Source: Adiantum capillus-veneris | Lineage: Eukaryota; Streptophyta; Polypodiopsida; Polypodiales; Pteridaceae | Direction: 5' to 3' | Length of the DNA stretch: 64,000 nt | NCBI GenBank assembly: GCA_014529385.2 | Contig: CM043969.1 | Span: forward strand, 17,776,446 to 17,840,445 | Shown: piece after piece, positions 1 to 11,141 of the stretch | Layout: each line of letters opens with the position of its first letter | Numbering within the stretch: the stretch's first letter is position 1 | Notes under the pieces: model-generated | Told to the model about the DNA's origin: nothing | Database searches by the model: none | Seen by the model: only the letters and a program-made list of their open reading frames with translations | Position numbers and translations under genes: made by a program

Positions 1-305
1 GCCACATTGTACATAAATTATATGCAAAAAAGTATTTGCACACAATTTGCATATTAATTATCCATTTTTATCTTTTTAAAGGACCTCAAGCATCATCGCT
101 ATTTTTAATGCTACATTTACATAAATTCTTTGTAAAAACGAATTTGCATACAATTTGCATTATAATATTCTTTTGTATCTTTCTAAAGAGCATCAATCAC
201 CATCGTTATTTTAAATGCTACATTTACATAAATTCTATGTAAAAAAGTGTCTGAACACAATTTGCATGTTAAAAATTTATTTCTATCTTTTTAAAGAGCA
301 TGACA
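1..305. repeat. AT-rich tandem repeat, about 107-109 bp unit, nearly 3 copies
   Basis: Units begin at about 1, 110 and 217 with the shared start GCTACATTTACATAAATTC (GCCACATTG... in the first). Each continues through ACACAATTTGCAT and a TATCTTTTTAAAG block. The last unit decays into unique sequence near 305, and the array may continue to the left of the window. It looks like a short satellite; the ORF that crosses it is not credible as a gene. Confidence 0.75.
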
Positions 306-844
306 TTCTTTGCAATTTCCTAGCCTGATTTGTATACTTCCAATGTTTTAAATGAGCTAAAATAAAATTGACAATATATACATCACGATGCATGTATCTT
401 CCAAGAGGCTTTTAATTGTTTTAGATTTTTAATATGTTCTATTAGATCTGGACAATTTTATTAGGAATGACATATTTATTGTATTTTACACGAACAAACA
501 TACCATTTAAAGTCAAAATGATTATCAACCTGAATAAATATAATCTTGCTAAAATTTTTGAAGTCTTTAAGTCGGTGTGTGCTTTGTTTAAACTAGTGTG
601 TGCGTAGGGTGAAATATATAAGTTAATAATTCACTATATGCTAAAATGTTCTAGATTGTTAACAGGTATTGTTTGATTAGGATAAAGTTCTTATAAACCA
701 CTTGTTTGCTTTTTTTCCATGCACATTTCTTAAAGTCTTCAGGTCATGGTTGAGGGTTTGCATGAAATAGTGTGAGAGTGTTAGTGCAATGTGCAACCAT
801 GAATTTGTATTTTAATATGCTATTTTTTGTTGTCCATTGCAAAA
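306..844. other. AT-rich intergenic stretch upstream of the kinase-like gene
   Basis: I see no gene or repeat here. The reading frame of the downstream kinase-like gene is open a little upstream of its first ATG (to 827, beginning TTG), so an upstream exon joined near 826 remains possible. No clear TATA box or splice site could be assigned. Confidence 0.4.
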
Positions 845-2366
845 ATGACGCCAGATCAAAAGAAAAGTATTCTGCGTGACATTCAAAAAGAATGTATTTT
901 GGCAATATCATCATGTGGAGATGGTCGCATACAACAAATTAGTGCAAACGACATCTTCATCAAAGACCTCGCTAGTGCTATATGGAAGAACACAGAGTGC
1001 AGGTTGCGAGGTGAAGGCCAATACAAGTTGCTAATTCCAACAGGGATTCGAGAATTTGACCCCCACCACAAGGTTAGGACGGTCTTGGTCAATATGAAAG
1101 TGTGTTGTAGAGACTTAAAGGAAGATATCCCTCTTGCCTGCGACATGTCAAAATTAGAGCTTTGGGATAAATTGTGGGAGGAAGAAAAGGTAAAGATAAA
1201 GCGTGTGAAAGCGCTGGACCAAGCAGCCTTACCCGAGAGATTGAAGATGGCCCAAGATGTGCAAGCAGCTTTGGGAGGTCGATCAGATGCCAGCAGCACC
1301 GGCACAATCATGCGCATGTCTTTGAATGCCAAGTGCGGTCATCTTGTTGGCATCCCTCACGAGGCCTTGGTAGAAGGTACGAGGATTGGAGCAGGCTCCT
1401 TTGGTGTTTGCATATTGTACACCATCAAAGGCATCTCTTTCTTTCCATACCACATTACATATGTGGGAAAATGCTACAAGGGAGGGAGTGAAGAAAAATT
1501 TGATAGCTTTCAGAAAGAGCAAGGAATGCAAACGATTCACCCCTCCATTGTAAAGTACATTGGCTTTACCACCGAAGCTCCTTGGATCACAATATTCCCA
1601 TACTACAATGGGGATACCGTAGGAGACATGATGTGCCGCTTACCATTCACCCACGGATTGTTCAGACAACACATACACAAGCTACAACACAGATGGAGGT
1701 CATTGCCTATAGCAAATCTTCGTGTACAAGAGATAGACATGGCATGGATCAAAGCAATGATCGAGCAGATGCCAAACATTTGTCATGCCTTTAATCGATG
1801 GCGTTGCGGGTGCCCACTTGGTCGGGATAGTGCACAGTGACCTGCACCCGTTCAACATAATGTTGGACATTACTTGCACAAATAAACCCCATGTCAGCAT
1901 CATTGATTGGGGAATGATTCTCAGAACGCCAGCTAAGTGCACATCAATTAATTATCTACATCCAAGCACACAGTCAAACTGCAATTTTGGAGGCACAGAG
2001 AGCATGGATGGAGAGAGGGCTAAGCGATCGTGGATTTCTCTAGAACTGTACAATCTATGGTGCATAGATGCATACACAAAATCGAGAAACATTTATGCAT
2101 TGGGTTATCTTTTCGACATACTGATAGATTTTTGAAGTGCAGCCAAGAAAGTTTATTTTCCAAAAGAAGTTTTTTACCACCCGGATCAAGATGTTATGAG
2201 GGTCATTCAAATTAAAGTAGATTGTTGGATGAAGTTAAAAGAGTGGGAACAAAGAATAAATGCATCTGACGTTTTGATATTTTTCAAAGAATATTTAAAG
2301 ATAGTAGACCCTAACCATGTCCAACGTGCCCTTGTTAAACTTGCACCATCTTTTTATCCGATCTAA
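845..2366 (+). pseudogene. Protein-kinase-like gene broken by one frameshift and one in-frame stop
   Basis: The translation shows kinase landmarks in order: a glycine-rich loop GAGSFG near residue 189, a VAIK-like lysine in YVGKCYKG, a helix-C glutamate in FQKEQG, a catalytic loop HSDLHPFN (1833-1856, resembling HRDLKxxN with R to S and K to H), and IIDWG (1905-1913) in place of DFG. The frame changes between 1779 and 1800, where one extra T in a TTT run explains the shift. An in-frame TGA at 2133-2135 is followed in the same frame by about 75 more codons to a TAA at 2364-2366. About 180 residues precede the kinase lobe and resemble nothing I recognise. I infer a pseudogene; a sequencing error or unseen short intron could explain one break but hardly both. 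ATG 845 is chosen because the longer open frame starts with TTG. Confidence 0.7.
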
Positions 2367-2735
2367 ATATTTTTATGATATACATATGTCTTGTCCAGGG
2401 TATTTTATTTTTATTTAAGTATATTATCTGGTTTGGAGTGGTTCACCTCTTTGGTCAATTATCTTTAGTCATTTCAAATTTGTTCTGTTATACGGGGTAT
2501 TTCAAATTTGTCTTGTGGTTCAATTGGGTCCAACAATTATGATTTTGTTTGATCGCATCAGTTGTGGTTTGATTTAGTTGGCTATGACGTCTTATGTAGT
2601 GGATGAGGAGTTTGCATCTGTGAGACTGTTGAATCGTGAGAATATAGATTTTCCAATGATATTGAATATTTGTTTATTTGTCCATTGTAGCTCCAAGAGA
2701 AAATGGCCGATGAAGATCAAGTTTATGACACCCAA
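2367..2735. other. 3' flank of kinase-like gene and interrupted possible exon at the LTR edge
   Basis: 2367-2680 is AT-rich and unremarkable. At 2680-2692 the sequence resembles a 3' splice site (TGTCCATTGTAG). An ATG at 2704 opens a short frame (MADEDQVYDT) that runs straight into the LTR at 2736. The element may therefore have inserted just inside the start of a host gene, but no downstream part of such a gene was found. Confidence 0.3.
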
Positions 2736-4331
2736 TGTCATAATAATCAATATCTAATTCTCCTAAATGATTTTCTCATATTAAACTGATCATTTAATGT
2801 GGGGAAGTGCCAGGGGAGAAAAAGCTAGAATATTGGTTAAGCTAGCAGACCGACCACAATAGGGATCCAAAGGAGGAAAAATAGGGATCCAAAGGGGGGG
2901 CCATCTGCAAAAGAGCCATGTGCAACAATGGGCTAAAAAGACCCTAAGGTTCAGATCATTAAGACTTCCAAAATGCTAAGGTTCCAAAATTCAAAGGTTG
3001 TGTCCAAAGGTCAACCCTAGGGGAAATTGGATGCTTTCTGTGTAACTAAAAAGTCTTTGCATATCCCTACATGGGAGGGGGCGAGCCCTTCTTCTAGGGG
3101 ATGAGAGAGAAATTCACACACACACACACACAGGCTCCCTTTACACAAAGGGAATTAGGGACACATGTCAGCTCCCTAGCCCAGATGCCCACAAGGTGTG
3201 CCCAATTCCTATTGGATGACCTTGCAGGTGAACCAATGAGAATTAGGCTAGATTAAATCTAGTTTAATTAATTAAAAAACACTTAATAAAAAGAACCAAT
3301 GAAAATTAAGTCTCCTGGATGATTATTGGATAGCCCGTGAAGGGGTCCAATAGGAATTGAGCAACCCAATGGGCTACTTAATTCCTATTGGTCAGAATGG
3401 GGAAAGGTCCAATGCGGATTTAATTCATTTAAATCAATTAAGTTTAATTGATTAAGCTCTCACAAAAGGGGAAAGGGGGACACATGTCAGAAGGCTATCA
3501 TTATACTGCTTAATAGCCATTGGCTTGACTTGGGGAGGTCCAATTGGGAGCCTGCAAGAGAAAATAGCAAGAGGGCTCGCCCAAGAGAGAGAGGGGGCTG
3601 ATTTTTGCAAAGCATTATCACACACACACTCACACAATCTCATGTGTGAAGAAAGAGAAGACTATCTCTTTCCAAGCTTTAATGGAGAGCTCATCACCTA
3701 CTCCAAGCTCGTGAGATAGAAGCCTACATCGACACACTCTTGGCTTGTGGATGCAAATCCAACCAAGAGCCAAGCTTCAATGCATGCTCATCTCCTCTAC
3801 CAAGCTAATTACTAAGCTAAAGCTATGCTAATATGAGTGATTATGTGAGGAGATGTACATCTTTCTCGTAAGATACTCCTTCCTCTCAATCTACTCTCAT
3901 ACCCTGCTAGCTCTCACCATCTTCGAAGGTGTGTGAGGTCTTGGGTCTGAGAACGGGGATAATAAAAGTTGTGTTTAATAAGTGTTTTTCTTAGTGCATG
4001 AAGCTTTCATCTTCATTGCACTAGCTAGTCTTGAAGGAACACAAAGAATTGTATTGTACAATGTCTCTCTTGATGGGAGAAACCATAATACAAAGCCTTT
4101 TGGAGGGGGGACCGGCTCCATGCAAATCCGGTCCTCAACTGTTGTCAATAGCTTAATTTCTCTCTCTTTTGAAAGTATTGTTGATGCTATCTAACTAGGT
4201 GTTATGCTTTTTGTTGCTCTCTCCACCCAAGCACTCTTGTAATTCTCATTAGGAATCTATTCTAATGAAATGCCCACTATGTTCATGCTAATTTCCGCTA
4301 CACACAAGTTTTTAGGCCATTAAATGTTACA
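2736..4331 (+). repeat. 5' LTR of the Ty3/gypsy array (1596 bp)
   Basis: It starts TGTCATAATAATC and ends AAATGTTACA, giving the TG...CA termini with short inverted ends. It matches closely the LTR at 10179-10860 plus 16412-17833 and, more distantly, the solo LTR at 36671-38257. It contains a (CA)n run near 3116-3132. A typical primer-binding site follows one base after its end. Confidence 0.9.
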
Positions 4332-4332
4332 G

Positions 4333-4344
4333 TGGTATCAGAGC
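4333..4344 (+). promoter_or_regulatory. Primer-binding site of gypsy interior 1 (initiator Met tRNA)
   Basis: TGGTATCAGAGC lies one base after the 5' LTR. It is the classic complement of the 3' end of plant initiator methionine tRNA, used to prime minus-strand DNA synthesis. Confidence 0.9.
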
Positions 4345-4740
4345 ACAAGGTTTCTCTTTTCTTGCTCAAGAAGGGAGGTCCTCAAGCTAGCTATAAATGG
4401 TATTATTAATTGTCTGTGAGTAAGTAGAATAGGGATTTTTCAGCCTTGCAGTGCACCTCCCTTTGTGCAGTTAAAGGGGCATCACCGTGGAGAGCTATGG
4501 TCTTAATAGTGGAGTCCTGCGGGGCTTACGGCTTAACCACTATTGAGCTATTAGAAGCTTGACAGGAGCCGGTGTTGTTTTGGTGTCGAAAGACCCTCTC
4601 TTCTATTCCTTGCAATTAATGGTATTCGAGCCGTGGGTACAATAGCTTGAGTGCTTTTTCTGAAGGGGTAAAGAGGAGTAGCAACTAGGGCTTGAAGTGC
4701 CAAAGTACACCTAAAAAGTTTACACCTAAAAGTTGTTAGA

Positions 4741-6560
4741 ATGGCTGACAATAGTAAAGAGAGTGAAATTAATGTTGATAACTTTGATCTTGCTCATGAG
4801 CAAGCTACTAATGATGCTTCAATGCTTCTTAACTATCTTGTTTCTAGGATTCAACAAGCCATGGGCAATCCATCTCTCCAAAGAGAAGTGCAACGGCAGC
4901 TCTGTGCTCACGGGATTCTCCAAGCTCATCACCATGACGAGAGAACACCTAGAGAGCCTCCTTGTGAGACTCCCAAAAGAGGTCTCTCTCCGATTTGGGA
5001 AGAAGAAGAGAATCCATACGAAGGGCTCAAGAATTTACTTCTTGATGATGCATCTCCTTCCCAAAGGAGAACTCAAGAGCCTCCATCGAAGGAATGAGAA
5101 AGAAGTGAGTCTCCCGCCACCTCGACGGAGATGGCTCCACAAAGACGGCGGGCTAAACACTCTCCATCACCACCAAAGCGGACAAGACCATCGCACTCTT
5201 CTCCACATCATAATTTAAAGAGGGATGATAAAAAGCAAGAGAAGAAAAAGGCGAGAAAGAGGATACCCTCTTCTCCATCTTCTTCATCCTCTTCCTCTTA
5301 TGAAAGTGATGGTGAAGACAACGAAGATCAAGACAAGAAAAAGGCAAGAAAGAGGTCACCCTCTTCTCCGCCTTCTTCAAATTTTTCACCTTTTGAAGAA
5401 AGTGATGGTGCAACCTTTGAACCATAAAAAAGAAGAGGCCATAGGAAATCCTATGCCGCATGGAAGAGGTCGTCCAAGTTGAAGAAATTCAAAGCGGGAG
5501 GGAATAGCATCTCTTTCCTTACCTTTGATGGTACCTTTGGTGCTACGGACAAAGTCTTGGACTTTATCCAGCAATTTGATGCGGCGTTTGGAGATGAGGG
5601 CTTCACGGAGTCCTCTAAGCTACGCCTTGTAGCTATGCAATTTCAAAAGTCCGCCAGGCAATGGTGGTCTAGCCTACGAGCCAACGGTGAAGCTCCACGA
5701 ACATGGAAAGCTTTAAGAGATTCCATTATGAAGCAGTTTTTGGCCACCGATGCCAAAGACAAAGTACTCACCGAATGGCGAAGCTTAAAGCTCTCTCCCA
5801 ATGAATCCATCCACAAATATGTAGACAAGTTTTGGGACCTACAACTCAAATCCACTGTCTTAAAAAGTTGGATTTTGGAGAGCAAAAGCAACAATTTTGT
5901 GCGGGCTTAACCGGAGAAATGGCGGAGTATGTCAACTCCCAAAGGCCACGTACCATATCGGCGGGAATACACCATACTATGGTGGCCTCACGAATCAATT
6001 TCCAAACGGGGGCTTAAAGAAAATAATAAGCCCCCGGAAAACAAGGGTTCCAATGAGCCTAAGGGGAAGGACAATGTCTAAAAGTCTCCTAAGGGCAACT
6101 CCAACAAAGCTAAGAGAAGGGAGGTTTCTTAGGGTACAAAAGTAAGAACAAATCTCTCTTGAAGAGCTGAGCGTTAATCGCAAGGATAACGGTGTTTCAA
6201 GTGTGGCGAACAAGCATGAGTACCGCGCTAGTCTAGGCATACAATCCTACGAGATGGCAGATGTCCCTACCCGTAGACAGTGCCTTCAAGGGGCAAGAAG
6301 CTTCAGTCACTCCCTTAATCGGGAAATTGAGGCTTCATGTCCAAGGCTATGTGGACAAAAGAGGACTTCTTTTCTCTCCTCTCAAGCATGAGTATGTAAT
6401 CCTAGGGGCACCATGCTTTGACTGCCTGGCTGCCGATGTTAAATTTCCTGAAAGGAGAATCTCCTTTATGTTTAGGGAAAAAGACATGTATATAGATGCT
6501 AAGGAAATGGGAAACACTATCCCATTGTACATACACCAGCTTTCAAAGAGTCAATAAAGA
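4741..6560 (+). pseudogene. Gag and protease region of gypsy interior 1, broken
   Basis: The Gag frame starts at ATG 4741. It includes a basic serine-rich linker (5131-5427) and a retrotransposon capsid domain (5479-5865) with the QWW and W-x-x-L signatures usual in chromoviral Gag. In-frame stops lie at 5095-5097 and 5425-5427. The frame slips near 5860 and stops again at 6015-6017. The nucleocapsid zinc knuckle around 6190 has lost its spacing, while the better-preserved copy in interior 2 keeps it. Protease-like sequence follows (about 6200-6560), with GAPCFD near its C-terminus but no readable DSG. Gag would assemble the cytoplasmic particle; this copy cannot make an intact protein. Confidence 0.8.
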
Positions 6561-6854
6561 GCTCTATTTCCGTGTACATGATTTTTGTTAAAGATTCTCC
6601 AAAATGAAACTAATGCTGTAGCAAAAGAAAATAAAAGCAACCAAAAGGAATTAGATTTATCCAATTTTTCTCAAGGGGTTTCAAGATGTTTTTATTGATG
6701 ACATCCCTTGTGAGCTACCTCCTAAACAAGGTAATGATGACATTGCAATTGAACTTCTTCAAGGAAGTTCACGCCTAACAAACCTCCTTATAGAGTTTCT
6801 CAAGCTCAAACAAGAGAGAGATTATCCGGCAAGTGCATGAGTTAGTAGAAGGGC

Positions 6855-7798
6855 ATGGTTAGGCCTAGCTCATCTCCATTTTGCTCACCTGTGCTATTAG
6901 TGCAAAAGAAAGACGGCACATATCGTATGTGTGTCGACTATAGAGCAATAAATAGGATCACTATCAAGAATAGGTTTCCCGTTCCACGGGTAGAAGACCT
7001 ATTTGATAAGCTACCAGGATCGACCTACTTCAGTAGGATTGACTTAAAAAGTGGCTATCATCAAATAAGGATAGTTGATCAAGACATTGTAAAGACTGCA
7101 TTTCGCACCACATTTGGTCTTTACGAATACATTGGCATGCCTTTTGGCTTGACCAATGCACTAGCCACATTCAACCGCTTGATGGAGAAGCTCTTCAGGC
7201 CTCATTGAACCTTCACTGGAGTGTTCTTTGATGATATTATCATCTACTCTAATTCATTAGACGAACACAAGCAACACCTCCAGGTAATATTTCAAGTTTT
7301 GAGAGAGAATAAACTTTATGTTAATCTAAAGAAAAGTGAATTTTTCTTGCAAGAGATTCAGTATTTAGGTCATATTATCTCTCAAGATGGCATCCAAATG
7401 GATCCATCAAAGTTAGAGGTAATAAAAGGATGGCCTAAACCAAGGAAGGATCTTCATGAACTAAGAAGCTTTTGGCTTGACCATGCACACTAGTCCACAT
7501 TCAAAACCGCTTGATGGAGAAAGCTCTTCAGGCCTCATTGAACCTTCACTGGAGTGTTCTTTGATGATATTATCATCTACTCTAATTCATTAGACGAACA
7601 ACAACACACCACCAGGTAATATTTCAAGTTTTGAGAGAGATAAACTTTATGTTAATCTAAAGAAAAGTGAAATTTTCTTGCAAGAGATTCAGTATTTAGG
7701 TCAATTTATCTCTCAAGATGGCATCCAAATGGATCCATCAAGTTAGAGGTAATTAAAGGATGGCCTAAACCAAGGAATCTTCATGAACTAAGAAGCTT
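6855..7798 (+). pseudogene. Reverse transcriptase of gypsy interior 1, with an internal tandem duplication
   Basis: The RT fingers and palm are readable: [30 protein letters not shown], then GMPFGLTNA. After an in-frame TGA (7206-7208) comes the catalytic FFDDIIIYS, a Ty3-type YxDD variant. A 328-base block (7142-7469) is repeated directly (7470-7798) with many indels, so the palm/thumb segment occurs twice and the polymerase is destroyed. Downstream sequence (to 7942) continues as the RT connection region into RNase H. Confidence 0.85.
7142..7798 (+). repeat. Direct tandem duplication inside the RT domain (2 x about 328 bp)
   Basis: Both halves start TTTTGGCTTGACCA and end CTAAGAAGC. The second half differs by several 1-3 base gaps (for example ACACACCACCAGG in place of ACACCTCCAGG). 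Each half contains the FFDDII catalytic block. Confidence 0.85.
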
Positions 7799-7942
7799 TA
7801 TAGGTATGTGTGCATAATATGACGCTTCATAGAAAAGTTCTCACAAATTGCAGGACCATTACATGACCTAACAAAGAAAAGCGTTAGGTATACATGGTCT
7901 GCTAAGGAGAACAATGCTTTCGAAAAGCTTATCTCTCAACCT

Positions 7943-9820
7943 GTGCTTACACTACCGGATCTCTCAAAACCATTTGAGGTCCAATGTGATGCTTGTGGTG
8001 ATTACCTTGGAGCTGTTTTGCTCCAAGAAGGGCACGCCATAGGCTATGAGAGTCCAAGGATCGACCCTATTGAGAAAGCTCTAGGCATATACGAAAAGGA
8101 ACTCCTTGCAGTTCTACATGCCTTAGACTTATGGAAGCACTATTTATTAGGGACTCCTTTCATTCTGCGAATGGATCACCAAAGTCTTAAGTACTTCATG
8201 ATGCAGACCAAGCTCTCCGACAAACAAATGAGGTGGGAAAATTTCCTTTCGCAATTTCATTTTCATATTGCTCACATTGCTGGCAAGCATAATCAAGTAG
8301 CTGATGCACTCTCAAGACGACCGAGAGTGAATGCGGTTTCCATAGCAACTCACAATGATCTATCTTCAATGATAGATGAGTACGCTATTGATCCCAATTT
8401 TAGAGATGTGATTTCAACCCTTGCTTTAGGGAAGAAAGAAGAACCATTTACTTTACAAGATGGTTATCTTCTCTATGGCAATAGACTATGCGTTACTAAC
8501 TCACTACGTGAGAAAGTAATGTATGAATCTCATGCTCCACCGTATGTGGGGCATAGAGGGATTCAGTCTACCTTAAAGGGAATTGAAACATATTTCTATT
8601 GGCCTACCATGAAAGTGAACATACAAGAGTATGTTTCTAAATGTGTGGTTTGCCAAAAGACAAAATTTGATAGAGAGAAGCAACTTGGATTGCTTCAACC
8701 CTTGCCAATTCCTAATTCTCCATGGGAGAGCATATCCATGTATTTTATCTTTGGATTGCCTAAGTCTATCCATGGGAATACGGGAATATGGACTATAGTT
8801 GACAGGTTCAGTAAACAAGATCATTTTATACCTGTCAAAAAGACTATCAAAGCCCATCAAATGGCAACCCTCTTCATTTCACAAATTTTCAAGTACCATG
8901 GCTTGCCAATGTCTATAGTGTCGGATAGAGATCCTAGAATGACCAGTAATTTCTGGAAGGGTCTCTTTGAGAATTTAGGGACAAGGCTAAACTTTTCTTC
9001 AGCCTATCATCCACAAACGGATGGCCAAACTAAAATAGCTAACCTAACCATTCTCGATCTACTAAAATCCTATGTAACGAAAGTAGATCAAAGATCCCAA
9101 TGGGAGAAGTACTTACCTTTAGTGGAGTATGCTTACAATAACACTGTACATACTTCCATGGGAAAAGCACCTTTCGAGGTAATTGAGGGAAGATCAAAAA
9201 GTCCCTTGCTACTTAAGGTACATGGGAAGATCTTTGCTGCAGATGAGTATAGCCGAGACCTACAAGAATCTTTTCAAAAGATTAAGGATGCTATCTCTAT
9301 CTCACAGCAAAGGCAAAAGGCTGCTGCTCACAAGCACAGAAGAGCCCAAGCCTTTAAAGAAAATGATTGGGTCTTGTTAAAGTTTCCCAAGGTTCGATTA
9401 AGACACACGACGGGCAAGAATCGTACGGGCCACCAAAAGTACTATGATAAACTAGCAAAAAGGTACTATGGTACCTTCTAGATTCTTAGGGAAATCAATG
9501 AGATGGCCTATCAACTCAAGTTGCCCAATCATTGGCTCATACACAATGCTTTCCATGTGAGCCTATTAAAGCCTTACAAAGAAGAGCCACCTCAAGAACC
9601 AACTATTGAAGACCCACCGGAGATCGAGGACCAAGAGGAGGTGTTGCAACCCGAGTCCATTCTCCGACATGAAGACAAGGTATTAAAAGGCAGTAAGACT
9701 ATCCGACGATATCTTATTAAGTGTAAGAATTATCCTTTTGAAGATGCTAGATGGATGCAAGGCATACAATTAAAGGATAACCTAAACCTTGTCAATGCTT
9801 ACGATGCTTCCCAAGAGTAA
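7943..9820 (+). pseudogene. RNase H, integrase and chromodomain of the gypsy element
   Basis: RNase H spans about 7960-8320 (VQCDACGDYLGAVL, YEKELLAVLHAL, HQSLKYF). The integrase has the HHCC zinc finger (HAPPYVGHRG ... CVVCQKTK) and the catalytic core. The first core aspartate region reads SISMYFIF (usual MDFI; D to Y), the second SDRDPRM is intact, and the third reads TDGQTKIAN (usual TDGQTE; E to K), so two of the three DDE residues are lost. A TAG at 9479-9481 replaces a sense codon in the GPF-like region. The same frame resumes with LKLPNHWLIHNAFHVSLLKPY. A chromodomain follows at about residues 50-95 of the last block (ESILRHEDKVLKGSKTI ... YPFEDARW), which places the element in the chromovirus branch. 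Chromodomains are thought to steer integration to marked chromatin. Confidence 0.88.
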
Positions 9821-10163
9821 GCAAATGTACAAAATGTTAAAAATGAACAAAGTTTTTTTTGTCTTATAAGACTCTCTTTTTCTTTATTGTGCACAAAAAT
9901 GAAGTAGTATGCATTCTTAGATCAAGTTTGTGGAGACGACGTCTCCCAAACACCAAGTAGAGCTTGTCACTCTACTATGGAAGACTGATAGGACTAATGT
10001 GCAGACATGCTTGCGGCAGCCTCAGGCTCTCAAGCACCAAATGGACTAGTCATCCATTGTGGAATGATGTCGTAGGGTAACATAGGGATCCTCTACCCGC
10101 TAAGAAAAGGACTCACGAATATGCTTTATCTTCTCTACACCATAGTCGAGGACGACTATGATT

Positions 10164-10178
10164 TCAAGAGAGAGGTAA
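10164..10178 (+). promoter_or_regulatory. Polypurine tract of gypsy interior 1
   Basis: CAAGAGAGAGGTAA lies immediately before the TG of the next LTR. It is the expected plus-strand primer position. Confidence 0.6.
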
Positions 10179-10860
10179 TGTCATAATAATCAATATCTAA
10201 TTATCCTAAATGATTTTCTCATATTAAACTGATCATTTAATGTGGGGAAGTGCCAGGGGAGAAAAAGCTAGAATATTGGTTAAGCTAGCAGACCGGCCAC
10301 ATTAGGGATCCAAAGGAGGAAAAATAGGGATCCAAAGGGGGGGCCATCTGCAAAAGAGCCATGTGCAACAATGGGCTAAAAAGACCCTAAGGTTCAGATC
10401 ATTAAGACTTCCAAAATGCTAAGGTTCCAAAATTCAAAGGTTGTGTCCAAAGGTCAACCCTAGGGGAAATTGGATGCTTTCTGTGTAACTAAAAAGTCTT
10501 TGCATATCCCTACATGGGAGGGGGCGAGCCCTTCTTCTAGGGGATGAGAGAGAAAGTCACACACATACACACAGGCTCCCTTTACACAAAGGGAATTAGG
10601 GACACATGTCAGCTCCCTAGCCCAGATGCCCACAAGGTGTGCCCAATTCCTATTGGATGGCCTTGGAGGTGGACCAATGAGAATTAGGCTAGAGTAAATC
10701 TAGTTTAATTAATTAAAAAACACTTAATAAAAAGAACCAATGAAAATTAAGTCTCCTGGATGATTATTGGACAGCCCGTGAAGGGGTCCAATAGGAATTG
10801 AGCAGCCCAATGGGCTACTTAATTCCTATTGGTCACAATGGGGAAAGGTCCAATGGGGAT
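10179..10860 (+). repeat. Second gypsy LTR, left part (interrupted)
   Basis: It starts TGTCATAATAATC and follows the 5' LTR base for base with few changes until GGGGAT at 10855-10860. There the copia element enters. The LTR resumes at 16412. Confidence 0.9.
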
Positions 10861-11052
10861 TGAAGGAGTACGAGCGGAAGTGTGACGCGAGAGAGAGTGC
10901 AAGAAGAAGAGCACGATGATATGGTGAACTTGCTCTACTGTAATGTGTAGAGCATAGTGAGTTCTTATTAGGTTTTTACAAAAGAATATGTGTACATACC
11001 TGACGGCCCGCCCACTTACCTGGGCGACCAAATTGGGCTTTATACCCCAACA
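10861..11052 (-). repeat. Copia 3' LTR (left on the plus strand)
   Basis: Begins TGAAGGAGTACGAGC and ends ATACCCCAACA. On its inner side, ACCTCCCACTTAAAG (11053-11067) reads on the minus strand as a purine-rich tract ending GTGGGAGGT. Confidence 0.93.
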
Positions 11053-11067
11053 ACCTCCCACTTAAAG
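11053..11067 (-). promoter_or_regulatory. Polypurine tract of the copia element
   Basis: The minus-strand sequence CTTTAAGTGGGAGGT abuts the 3' LTR, as expected for the plus-strand primer. Confidence 0.7.
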
Positions 11068-11141
11068 TCCAATGTGGTACTTTAAGTGTGAGAGAAGCTA
11101 CTATACAAGCTAATATACAAGAGATGTAGAGAAGTGATGTA

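Noticed and set aside
4333-4344. TGGTATCAGAGC as part of a tRNA gene
   Set aside because: Only 12 bases match the tRNA 3' end and they sit exactly after an LTR, so these are primer-binding sites (also at 16201 and 17834), not tRNA genes.
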